A stretch of 64,000 nucleotides of DNA. Origin: Colwellia sp. GTDB taxonomy: Bacteria; Pseudomonadota; Gammaproteobacteria; Enterobacterales; Alteromonadaceae. The notes below the pieces were generated by a model. That model searched no databases, was not told the origin of the DNA, and saw nothing but the letters and a program-made list of their open reading frames with translations. Each line of letters starts with the position of its first letter. The stretch's first letter is position 1. Positions 1-7,921 of the stretch are shown piece by piece. The position numbers and the translations under genes were made by a program. Location: assembly GCA_013215655.1 (NCBI GenBank), contig JABSOX010000010.1, positions 124,001 through 188,000 of the forward strand. The letters run 5' to 3'.

Positions 1-377
1 GCGCCTTTTTTGTATATTTTTTCATGTTATTTTCCCTGTGTTTATTTATTATTATCGACTTGTTGTTATAACTATTAGTAAAGAGACTATTTACTAATAA
101 AATCTGTCGCATCTATAAATAGACTAAAAATTCACTTAATTCAAGTAATTAAAGTACGACTTTGTTAGTACATGTGTCTTAGTAACATCAAAAAATGAAT
201 GCTGTACAGTTTATTAGTAATTAAATTGTTTACCGCTTTTTGGTGAATTACGAAGATGTGTGGAATTAAGAAGGAATGTTTGAAATCGAGTGATTAACCA
301 GTAGTGCCTATAACATTATAATTAATATATGTTTTTTGTATATGATATTACAAAAAGTTTTAACAGCCCGTAAATGA
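1..377. other. Non-coding stretch downstream of the polysaccharide operon
   Basis: I see no credible gene here. It is very AT-rich. A perfect 9-bp inverted repeat (74-82 and 90-98, 7-nt loop) lies well away from the operon. A second AT-only repeat (333-340 and 349-356) sits just past the stop codon of the last operon gene and could be a weak terminator. The first bases, GGCGC-like followed by a T run, may be the tail of a terminator belonging to a gene outside the window. Confidence 0.5.
333..356 (-). terminator. Possible weak terminator of the polysaccharide operon
   Basis: Arms 333-340 (TTTTTGTA) and 349-356 (TACAAAAA) form an 8-bp stem with an 8-nt loop, about 20 nt after the dehydratase stop codon. 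The stem is almost all A-T, so it is thermodynamically weak. I call it only because of its position at the end of a long operon. Confidence 0.25.
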
Positions 378-2291
378 CTAGTTATTCTGTTTGTATACTC
401 GTTCAAAAAACTCAGGATTTTCTTGAACGTTTTTAATGGGATTATCAGGCTTATATTCTAATGGAGCATCCATCAATATTTGTTTTATTTTAGGAACATC
501 TTCATTGCTCATTGCTACTGTTAAGTTATCAACAATTTTAGCGACATCTGCCCAAGGTAAATAACGTTCATTGGCGCTTAATATCCGTTCGTGAAAAGTA
601 CGTTTGGCTTTATCGTCAATTAACAGTTCTTCGTAGAGTTTTTCACCCGCACGTAAACCTGTAAATTTTATTGGAATATCACCATTAGGGTTATCATCGT
701 CTTTAATGGTTAATCCCATAAGGTGAGTCATTTTATAAGCCAAATCGATTATTTTAACGGGGTCACCCATATCCAAAACAAAAACATCGCCACCTGAACC
801 CATCGCGCCTGCTTGAATAACTAATTGTGCCGCCTCAGGAATGGTCATGAAATAGCGAATAATGTCTGGATGAGTAATGGTTATTGGTCCGCCTTTTTTA
901 ATTTGTTTTTTAAACAAAGGCACAACAGAGCCCGAAGAACCAAGTACATTGCCAAAACGTACCATCACAAAACGGGTATCATGATCTTTGAGTGCTAAAC
1001 CCTGTAATACTAATTCTGCCAACCTTTTGGTTGCCCCCATCACATTGGTGGGACGAACGGCTTTATCGGTTGAAATTAAAACAAAGGTCTCTACTTCATT
1101 ATAAATGGCGGCTTGGGCGATTTCATAAGTGCCTAAAACGTTATTAGTTACGCCAGCAATAACATTGCTTTCTACCATAGGAACGTGTTTGTATGCGGCG
1201 GTATGATATATCGTTTGGATACTGTTGTTGCGGAGAATATGGCTCATTAACATGCCATTTTGCACGTTGCCAATGAGTGGGATAAGCGTTAAATTACTCT
1301 GATTATCTAAGAGTATTTCTTTTAGTTCTTGGTCTATTTCATACAAAAAGGCTTCAGATACATCTAATAGGACTAGCTTTTTAGGATTATGCTGGATAAT
1401 TTGTTTACATAACTCTTTGCCTATTGAGCCACCTGCCCCAGTTACCAGTACAACTTTATTGGTGATGTTCGCGGATAATAGTTCGGCAATGGGTTCAACA
1501 GTTTTACGGCCTAATAACTCTTTAATGGAAACTTCTCGTAACTCATCGATGCTACGTTTTCCTGAGACCATGTCAGACATACTAGGAATTATTAATACTT
1601 CAAGGGCACAAGGTTCAAGTGTTGATACAATTTGTTTTAATCGAATAGGGTCAACTTTTGGGATAGCAATCAGCACTTTAAAGTGACCGTATTTACTGAC
1701 CAGTTTATGTACATCGAGGTGTGAATATATTTTTAAGCCTAAAACACTTCGCCCTTGATAACGTTTCTTTTCATCGATAAAAGCAAGTGGTTGATATTTT
1801 TTTCCTAAAGATAACGCTTCTACTAATTGTCGACCAGTGCTACTTGCACCGTAAATAACTACACCTTCACGTTCATCAAACCACTGCTTTTCTATTAATA
1901 AACTGGCAATTGCTCGGGCACCTGCAATAAAAATTGTCGCGAGTACTAGAAAAACAATAGGCACTGAACGAGGCACAAAGGCATCAAATATAAAGCCTAG
2001 TAAATAAAAAAGTGTACTGGTGAATACTAATAGCCCGAGAATTTTTAGAAACGCTTTTGAATTAAAATAACGAACAACTGAGCGGTAAACGTCAAAGCTA
2101 TAAAATAGTATGAGTGTGCTGGAGATCACAGAAACAAAGAGTGATATTTCACCCCAAGTTACAGGCGTACCTTCTAGTCCTAAGCGAATAAAATAAGCAA
2201 GAAAAAAAGCGGTCGTTAACGAAGCCAAATCATAACTTAATGAAATAAGTAGTTTGATAGAGCTAGGGATCAGATCAATTTTTCGAATCAT
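378..2291 (-). CDS. Membrane-bound UDP-sugar 4,6-dehydratase (WbpM/PglF/FlaA1-like)
   Basis: Long-form nucleoside-diphosphate-sugar epimerase/dehydratase of about 637 residues. The N-terminal part has hydrophobic segments typical of the four-helix membrane region of this family, followed by a first Rossmann-like domain. The catalytic SDR domain has the NAD-binding motif TGAGGSIG near residue 282 and the block STDKAVRPTNVMGATK, which contains the Met/Lys active-site region of 4,6-dehydratases. Family members convert UDP-GlcNAc to the 4-keto-6-deoxy sugar at the inner membrane. As last gene of the operon, next to an aminotransferase and an acetyltransferase, it most likely starts UDP-bacillosamine-type synthesis. 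I chose the ATG at 2291, because a longer frame to 2354 needs a TTG and adds residues not usual in the family. Neither start has a clear Shine-Dalgarno. Confidence 0.9.
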   Translation of the reverse strand: MIRKIDLIPSSIKLLISLSYDLASLTTAFFLAYFIRLGLEGTPVTWGEISLFVSVISSTLILFYSFDVYRSVVRYFNSKAFLKILGLLVFTSTLFYLLGFIFDAFVPRSVPIVFLVLATIFIAGARAIASLLIEKQWFDEREGVVIYGASSTGRQLVEALSLGKKYQPLAFIDEKKRYQGRSVLGLKIYSHLDVHKLVSKYGHFKVLIAIPKVDPIRLKQIVSTLEPCALEVLIIPSMSDMVSGKRSIDELREVSIKELLGRKTVEPIAELLSANITNKVVLVTGAGGSIGKELCKQIIQHNPKKLVLLDVSEAFLYEIDQELKEILLDNQSNLTLIPLIGNVQNGMLMSHILRNNSIQTIYHTAAYKHVPMVESNVIAGVTNNVLGTYEIAQAAIYNEVETFVLISTDKAVRPTNVMGATKRLAELVLQGLALKDHDTRFVMVRFGNVLGSSGSVVPLFKKQIKKGGPITITHPDIIRYFMTIPEAAQLVIQAGAMGSGGDVFVLDMGDPVKIIDLAYKMTHLMGLTIKDDDNPNGDIPIKFTGLRAGEKLYEELLIDDKAKRTFHERILSANERYLPWADVAKIVDNLTVAMSNEDVPKIKQILMDAPLEYKPDNPIKNVQENPEFFERVYKQNN

Positions 2292-2428
2292 AGTTAACTT
2301 ATTGGAGGTGTTAGTTTTATAGGTAAATAAGCGCTTACAAATATATTCTGACAAGTTTTAGTGTTGGTGTCACTATTTAACCCATAATTAACTAACTATT
2401 TGTACTTCAGTAACATTTATTGTCACGT

Positions 2429-3625
2429 TTATTCTGAATCGATGGTGGTAAATACTTCTTTAATTACCTTGCATGTTAATGTTATTTCATCATCTGTTAA
2501 GGTTGGATGTACTAAAAACATTAAACTTTCTTCTCCAAGTTTTTTAGCATTAATTAAAGAGCAGTGAGGACGATAGTTAGTATGTTCAAACGCTCTCTCT
2601 TTATAAACTTCGGAGCAGCTACCTGAGTAACAGGGAATTCCTTTGCTTGATATCAATTTAATAATTTTATCTCGTGACCAATCAACGGGTAACATTTCAC
2701 TATTGACTTGCACATAACATTTATATTGTGCATGTTGCATATAGTTAGGAATTTCAGGTACAGTTAAAAAGTTAAATATTCGACCAATAGCAAAAATACG
2801 TTCTGCATTTTCTGCTCGTTTTTTCTGCCATGTTGGCATTTTGGTTAATTGAATTCGACCAATAGCTGATTGCATTTCGGTTAACCGCCAATTTGTGCCA
2901 AACGATTCATGTAACCAACGATAGCCAGCGGGGTGATCTGTTTCATAAACTGCTTGATAAGACTTACCATGATCTTTAAAAGCCCATGCTTTGCGCCATA
3001 AATTTTCATTATTGGTAGTCAACATGCCACCTTCGCCGCCTGTAGTCATTATTTTGTCTTGGCAAAATGACCAAGCAGCTACATCACCAAAACACCCAAC
3101 AGATTTTCCTTTATATTTTGCACCATGTGCTTGTGCACAATCTTCTATTACTAATAAATCATGTTGTTTGGCTAATGCCATAATGTCGTGCATTTCACAA
3201 GGCCAACCCGCTAAATGCACACAAATAATTGCTTTAGAATTATCAGTTAATACTTTAGATATGGTATTTGCACTAATGTTTTGACTGTCTAACTCTACAT
3301 CAGCAAATACAGGCTTGGCACCTGCGTTAATAATACAGCTAATTGACGCAATAAAAGTACGAGAAGTGACTATCACTTCATCGGATTGATGACCGCCATT
3401 ACGTGCACCAACTCCCAGTGCAATCAATGCTAAATCAAGTGCTAAAGTGCCATTGGCAACGGCTACGGCATATTTACAGTCAGAAAAAGTGGCGAATTCT
3501 TTTTCAAAAAATCGACCTTCTTGGCCAGTCCAATAATTTACTTTGTTTGATAGTAATACTTTGGTGACGGCGTCAGCTTCTTCTTGTGTGAATGAAGGCC
3601 ATGGGGAGATTGAAGTATTTAACAC
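2429..3625 (-). CDS. DegT/DnrJ/EryC1/StrS family PLP-dependent sugar aminotransferase
   Basis: A 398-residue protein with the whole fold of sugar aminotransferases. The cofactor-binding region includes VIEDCAQAHGAKYKGK (about 159-174), and the Schiff-base lysine is K191 in FCQDKIMTTGGEGG. These enzymes transfer an amino group, normally from glutamate, to a keto sugar nucleotide. Here the likely substrate is the 4-keto-6-deoxy product of the adjacent dehydratase (PglE-like role), although the exact sugar cannot be read from the sequence. The start is a GTG at 3625, supported by AGGA seven bases upstream. It sits between the acetyltransferase and the dehydratase in the same direction, with gaps of 29 and 137 bp. 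Confidence 0.88.
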   Translation of the reverse strand: MLNTSISPWPSFTQEEADAVTKVLLSNKVNYWTGQEGRFFEKEFATFSDCKYAVAVANGTLALDLALIALGVGARNGGHQSDEVIVTSRTFIASISCIINAGAKPVFADVELDSQNISANTISKVLTDNSKAIICVHLAGWPCEMHDIMALAKQHDLLVIEDCAQAHGAKYKGKSVGCFGDVAAWSFCQDKIMTTGGEGGMLTTNNENLWRKAWAFKDHGKSYQAVYETDHPAGYRWLHESFGTNWRLTEMQSAIGRIQLTKMPTWQKKRAENAERIFAIGRIFNFLTVPEIPNYMQHAQYKCYVQVNSEMLPVDWSRDKIIKLISSKGIPCYSGSCSEVYKERAFEHTNYRPHCSLINAKKLGEESLMFLVHPTLTDDEITLTCKVIKEVFTTIDSE

Positions 3626-3654
3626 GATATTTTCCTAATCATTATTCGAACGAT

Positions 3655-4278
3655 TTATTTTTTTAGTTCTCTCGCTGGATTACCGACAAAGATGGCATTT
3701 TCAGGAATATCTTTCGTTAAGACACCTCCCATGCCGAGCATAGCACCTTTATGAACTTTTACTCCTTGTCGGATAGAAGAACCGGTTCCTATTTCGGTAT
3801 AATCACCGAGGTTTACATTTCCTGAAATAGCTACTATTGGTGCTATTGTGACAAAATCACCAAAAATAGAATCATGACCGACAGTTGAATTCAAGTTTAA
3901 GATGCAATGTTGGCCTAACTTTATGTCAACAGTTAAAATACAACCAGCACAAATAATGCAACCAGCACCAATAGTTACATGGTTTGAAATTATTACATTT
4001 GGGTGGATAAGGGTGGTGAAATTAACTTGGCCGCCAACAATCATTTTATTGAAGACTAAATGGCGGGTTTTAGGAGAGCCTATGGCTAAGACGAATTCAT
4101 ATTGCGCATATTTATGCCATTGTGAAACTGAACCAAGTACATCAATGCCTAATACTTTTTTTCCTCGCATACTTTGGTCGTCATCAAGAACCCCTACTAC
4201 TTTATAACCACAATCCTCAGCCAGCCAAATGACTTCCTTTGCAAAACCGCCACCACCAACAACAATAATTTCTTTCAA
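3655..4278 (-). CDS. PglD/NeuD-family sugar N/O-acetyltransferase (left-handed beta-helix)
   Basis: N-terminal Rossmann-like domain (KEIIVVGGGGFAKEV) followed by hexapeptide repeats characteristic of the left-handed beta-helix, ending in the usual MGGVLTKDIPENAIFVGNPA segment. PglD enzymes acetylate the amino group of the UDP-4-amino sugar using acetyl-CoA, which fits the neighbouring aminotransferase. I prefer the TTG at 4278 (207 residues). It follows GAGG by five bases right after the preceding stop codon, and it gives the family-typical MKEIIVVGGGG start. An ATG at 4299 would instead overlap the upstream gene by 11 bp and add seven unusual residues. Confidence 0.85.
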   Translation of the reverse strand: MKEIIVVGGGGFAKEVIWLAEDCGYKVVGVLDDDQSMRGKKVLGIDVLGSVSQWHKYAQYEFVLAIGSPKTRHLVFNKMIVGGQVNFTTLIHPNVIISNHVTIGAGCIICAGCILTVDIKLGQHCILNLNSTVGHDSIFGDFVTIAPIVAISGNVNLGDYTEIGTGSSIRQGVKVHKGAMLGMGGVLTKDIPENAIFVGNPARELKK

Positions 4279-4288
4279 TCTAACCTCG

Positions 4289-4879
4289 TTAATTTCCATT
4301 AAATTTACTCATGGTGACTTCACCTTCAGCACTGATGTCTGTTTGAACAAATACTTTTTTTATTGTTAAAAACAGTATTTTTAGGTCTAGCCAAAGACTT
4401 TGATTATCAACATACCATACATCGAGTTCAAATTTCTTTTGCCAGCTGATGGCATTGCGGCCATTAACCTGTGCCCAACCAGTAATGCCCGGCTTTACAT
4501 CGTGACGACGGGCTTGTTCGGTTGAATAAAGTGGCAAGTATTCGATTAATAAAGGCCTAGGTCCTACTAGACTCATATCGCCTTTGAGTACACACCATAA
4601 ACCGGGAAGTTCATCTAAACTAGTATTACGTAACTTTTGCCCAAAGGGAGTTAATCGTTCATTATCTGGCAAAGGTTGACCATATTGATCAATCGAATCA
4701 CGCATCGACCTAAACTTTATCATTTCGAATGTTTTGCCGTTCAAGCCCGGTCGTTTTTGTTGGAATAAAATAGGTTTACCAAGATTAGTGGCTACTTTGC
4801 GGCCAACAATTAATATTATTGGTGAAAGGAGCAGCAACGCGCTCGCTGAAATAATGATATCAAATAAACGTTTAATCAT
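4289..4879 (-). CDS. Initiating phosphoglycosyl transferase (PglC/WcaJ-C family)
   Basis: About 196 residues, the length of the small monotopic phosphoglycosyl transferases such as PglC. It begins MIKRLFDIIISASALLLLSP, the re-entrant membrane helix, and continues with QKRPGLNGKTFEMIKFRSMR, LDELPGLWCVLKGDMSLVGPRP and KPGITGWAQVNGR, all diagnostic of bacterial sugar transferases. It transfers a sugar-1-phosphate from a UDP-sugar to undecaprenyl phosphate at the inner leaflet and so primes the repeat unit. The neighbouring enzymes suggest the sugar is a diacetamido-trideoxyhexose. The ATG at 4879 overlaps the preceding gene by 8 bp. An upstream ATG at 4960 is rejected because it would add 27 residues read from inside that gene. 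Confidence 0.9.
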   Translation of the reverse strand: MIKRLFDIIISASALLLLSPIILIVGRKVATNLGKPILFQQKRPGLNGKTFEMIKFRSMRDSIDQYGQPLPDNERLTPFGQKLRNTSLDELPGLWCVLKGDMSLVGPRPLLIEYLPLYSTEQARRHDVKPGITGWAQVNGRNAISWQKKFELDVWYVDNQSLWLDLKILFLTIKKVFVQTDISAEGEVTMSKFNGN

Positions 4880-6098
4880 GATGCTGATAACTCTTCTCAA
4901 TATAATCGACAAATTGATCGGATAAAAATTCTCGATCAAACTTGGATTTAGCCAGTTCAAGCGAATTGATAGACATTTTAATTAAGCGCTCTCTGTTATT
5001 GTTTAATTCTATCAGTGCATCAACCAGTGCCTGTGTATTATCGGCAGGTATGGCAATACCACATTGATGTTTTTCAATAAGTTCAGCTAACCAGCCGGGG
5101 TAGTTATTAATCACGGGTAGGCCGGAAGCAATATAATCAAAAAACTTATTGGGAGAAGTGCCGTAATAAAATGCAGGAATATTTGCTAATATTTGCAAAC
5201 CAACATCTGCTCTTTTCATCAAACCAGCAAGTTTAATTTTATTAACAGGGTCGAGAAATAAGACATTGTCTAATTTAAGGTTACGGGCTTGTTGCTTTAA
5301 TTGTGCTTTTAATTTTCCTTGTCCAATAAGGATTATCTTAATATTCGTTACTGAGTTTTGTTTTAACACTTTGGCAGCATCAAGCAATTTATCTAAACCA
5401 TTTGCCTGACCATGAGTGCCGGTAAATACGGCAACAAAATCCTCATCATTTATCCCTTCAGGTTGCCAATGTTTATCTTGAACCGAAAAAATATTGAGAT
5501 CGCAACCGTTGGGAATATTCGCTATTTTTTTATCTTTTGCTAGATGACGTTGGATGCCGCTAACTATGCCAGGAGATAAACCAATATGACCATGGGCGCT
5601 TTTATATGCTAACCATTCAAGTGTTGAAAGCATTGCTATAACAATAGGATTTGTGATCACCCCCATAGCTTTTGGCAGCTCAGGCCATAAATCTCTCACT
5701 TCAAAAATAAAATGTTTCTGGCGGAACCAACGAGCAAATATTCCAGGTAAGGCCGCGGTCAATGGCGTGGTGGTGGCAAAAACGACATCGTATTTTTGAG
5801 TTAAGGCTATTTTGATACTACGATAAGCAAATTTTGCGAAAGATATGCCGCGTTGAGAAAATGACTGGCTGTTAGAATAAGCCAATTCAAATTCAATAAC
5901 TTGGATATCATCGACTGTACCACGACGTTGACCGTTAATAAATTTAGTCGTTAACCCTGTGTGCCCACCTTGATATGAACCACAAACCATGGTCACTTGA
6001 TGACCACGACTTATTAGCTTTTTGGCCATTTCGTATGAGCGTGTACCTGCAGAACCTTCAGGGGTGGAAAAATGTTGATGAAAGTAAAAAATTCTCAT
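4872..6098 (-). CDS. Glycosyltransferase family 4 (WbuB-like)
   Basis: A 408-residue GT-B fold enzyme. The N-terminal acceptor domain opens MRIFYFHQHFSTPEGSAGTR with GHQVTMVCGS, a pattern shared with WbuB-type transferases. The C-terminal donor domain has FTGTHGQANGLDKLLDAA and YGTSPNKFFDYIASGLPVI, the region where GT4 enzymes bind the nucleotide sugar. It sits just before the priming transferase and probably adds the second sugar to the lipid-linked acceptor, as WbuB and PglA do. That role is inferred. It starts 2 bp after the heparinase-like gene and overlaps the next gene, so translation is likely coupled. Confidence 0.88.
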   Translation of the reverse strand: MRIFYFHQHFSTPEGSAGTRSYEMAKKLISRGHQVTMVCGSYQGGHTGLTTKFINGQRRGTVDDIQVIEFELAYSNSQSFSQRGISFAKFAYRSIKIALTQKYDVVFATTTPLTAALPGIFARWFRQKHFIFEVRDLWPELPKAMGVITNPIVIAMLSTLEWLAYKSAHGHIGLSPGIVSGIQRHLAKDKKIANIPNGCDLNIFSVQDKHWQPEGINDEDFVAVFTGTHGQANGLDKLLDAAKVLKQNSVTNIKIILIGQGKLKAQLKQQARNLKLDNVLFLDPVNKIKLAGLMKRADVGLQILANIPAFYYGTSPNKFFDYIASGLPVINNYPGWLAELIEKHQCGIAIPADNTQALVDALIELNNNRERLIKMSINSLELAKSKFDREFLSDQFVDYIEKSYQHHD

Positions 6099-6100
6099 AA

Positions 6101-7921
6101 TTACCAGCTTAGCGATGTGGTGATCTGTCCGGCTGTCGTTATGGTTACTTCAAGTACGGGAATCACTTCTTTTTTAAGATAGTATCGCGACTGATAGCCT
6201 TCAACAAGAGCTATTTTTTCGATAGCCACATCTGCACTTATTTCTATGTTAACTCCTTTCGAAATTAGCTTTTGACCTTCTAACTTCCATTCTTCGGCAG
6301 ATAAATGCCAACGTAGTACAACGTGGTTTTTAAAACCTGACAGCTGGTCAATTATGGATAAATTATTATTTGATAAACTTATGAAACGGTGATGATAATG
6401 GCCAGTTTTATTTTGGTATTTGGCCGTCAAAGAATTTGAAGACCTTGCTAAAACGTCTATATCTAACCATTGGCTATACAAAAAACGTGACAGCTTTGGC
6501 ATTTGTTCTAATTGATCAAATTGTGCCGTATTGTGAGCTTTAACACTAGGGAAATAAGTTTGTACTTCTTCTTCACAGTTATAACTATAGCTACCCGTGC
6601 TGACCAGTATGTTCTTATCTGCTAACCAAAAATCGACATGTAAGGCATCACAGCAGGCTGGCCTGAATTTCAGGTTAGGTGTTCTAACATAACAATGATT
6701 ATTGTGATTACTTATTAGATGAAAACTGCTATTGAGAGAATTTGGATTCGGGTCAATATTATTACTGCTATGGATGCTTCTAGCAGGAAGCAACGTTGAT
6801 AATTGTTGGTAATCTGCGTTTTTATTGTACGGGAAATATCCATAGAATAATGAATACGCCCATTGCAATGACGGGCGAAAGTCCAAATAATCGCAATTGG
6901 TCAATGGTAGTAAATTAGCACCATCATTGGGGCCTAAAATCGGCGTTTTACCGTATGTTTTTTCGGTCATTAAAAATAGCCATTGACTGGCTTTTTTTAC
7001 TTTAAAATAAAATTTTTCAGTAAATCTCTTTTGATCAAACAGTTGTCGAAAGAACTCACTCAGCGACAAGGTATCTAACATTAATCTATGGTAATTGACC
7101 GAGTTTTGACTAAAACAACCATCGTCGGAAATTAATTTTTCTGCGCGATTTTCTAACCAATACTTGCCTATTTTAGCCCACTTTTTTATATTGGCATTTG
7201 TTTTGAAATTGTCATGCTCTGCAAGCAACAAACTACCAATATATAAAGCTGCAGCTTCACTGGTACCATGATTGTTATCTTGGGCCATAGCGTATGGTAT
7301 TGTTGGCGCTATGCGTAATAGATGTTCATATATCAAATCGGCCAGTATTTTAGTATGTGACTTTTCCTGGTCTAAGAGAAAACTGGTTGTGGCTAAATGC
7401 AATACCCGAATAGCAGCTTCCTGACCACATTTCCAGTTAACCCCCTGATTTACAGGGTTATGCTGACACCAGTCATTTAACCAACTATTTAAACGAACGA
7501 GGTTTTCTTCGTCTTGTGTTGAGAGATATTTTAGTGAAAAATGAAAAAGCCAATCAAAACGGGATAACTCCCATACAGATTTTATATCACCAACATTAAG
7601 TGAAAAATCACTGAGTTTACTCCAATGTTGTTGATTGTTGTTTACGGTCAATTCGGAATTTACTGCTTTCAGCCAGTTAGGGACTTTTGTTGTATCTAAT
7701 TCTATCCAGCCAAAAGCTTTTAGTTCAGCTATTTTAATATCAGTATACTTATTAGTATTTTTACTGGATTTAAAATAATTACTTCTATTTTTAGCTATTG
7801 GTTTAATTGGCTGGATTTTTAAAAAATACCCTATCTTTACTGCTATTCGATAAGCCGCAACAGTAAATAGATTGGCAATGCCTAACCTTTTATAAGTGAG
7901 TATTTTATCGAGTTTTGACAT
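6101..7921 (-). CDS. Heparinase II/III-family protein of a polysaccharide locus
   Basis: A 606-residue protein. The central alpha/alpha toroid region contains NNHGTSEAAALYIG and FSQNSVNYHRLMLDTL, the conserved active-site neighbourhood of heparinase II/III and alginate-lyase-like proteins. The C-terminal beta region contains CDALHVDFWLADKNILVSTG. Known members are polysaccharide lyases, usually secreted. I see no signal peptide here, so a cytoplasmic or membrane-associated role is implied. Its ATG follows the stop codon of the two-domain dehydrogenase with no intervening base. This gene pair recurs in exopolysaccharide and O-antigen loci, but the reaction in assembly is not something I can name. 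Confidence 0.82.
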   Translation of the reverse strand: MSKLDKILTYKRLGIANLFTVAAYRIAVKIGYFLKIQPIKPIAKNRSNYFKSSKNTNKYTDIKIAELKAFGWIELDTTKVPNWLKAVNSELTVNNNQQHWSKLSDFSLNVGDIKSVWELSRFDWLFHFSLKYLSTQDEENLVRLNSWLNDWCQHNPVNQGVNWKCGQEAAIRVLHLATTSFLLDQEKSHTKILADLIYEHLLRIAPTIPYAMAQDNNHGTSEAAALYIGSLLLAEHDNFKTNANIKKWAKIGKYWLENRAEKLISDDGCFSQNSVNYHRLMLDTLSLSEFFRQLFDQKRFTEKFYFKVKKASQWLFLMTEKTYGKTPILGPNDGANLLPLTNCDYLDFRPSLQWAYSLFYGYFPYNKNADYQQLSTLLPARSIHSSNNIDPNPNSLNSSFHLISNHNNHCYVRTPNLKFRPACCDALHVDFWLADKNILVSTGSYSYNCEEEVQTYFPSVKAHNTAQFDQLEQMPKLSRFLYSQWLDIDVLARSSNSLTAKYQNKTGHYHHRFISLSNNNLSIIDQLSGFKNHVVLRWHLSAEEWKLEGQKLISKGVNIEISADVAIEKIALVEGYQSRYYLKKEVIPVLEVTITTAGQITTSLSW

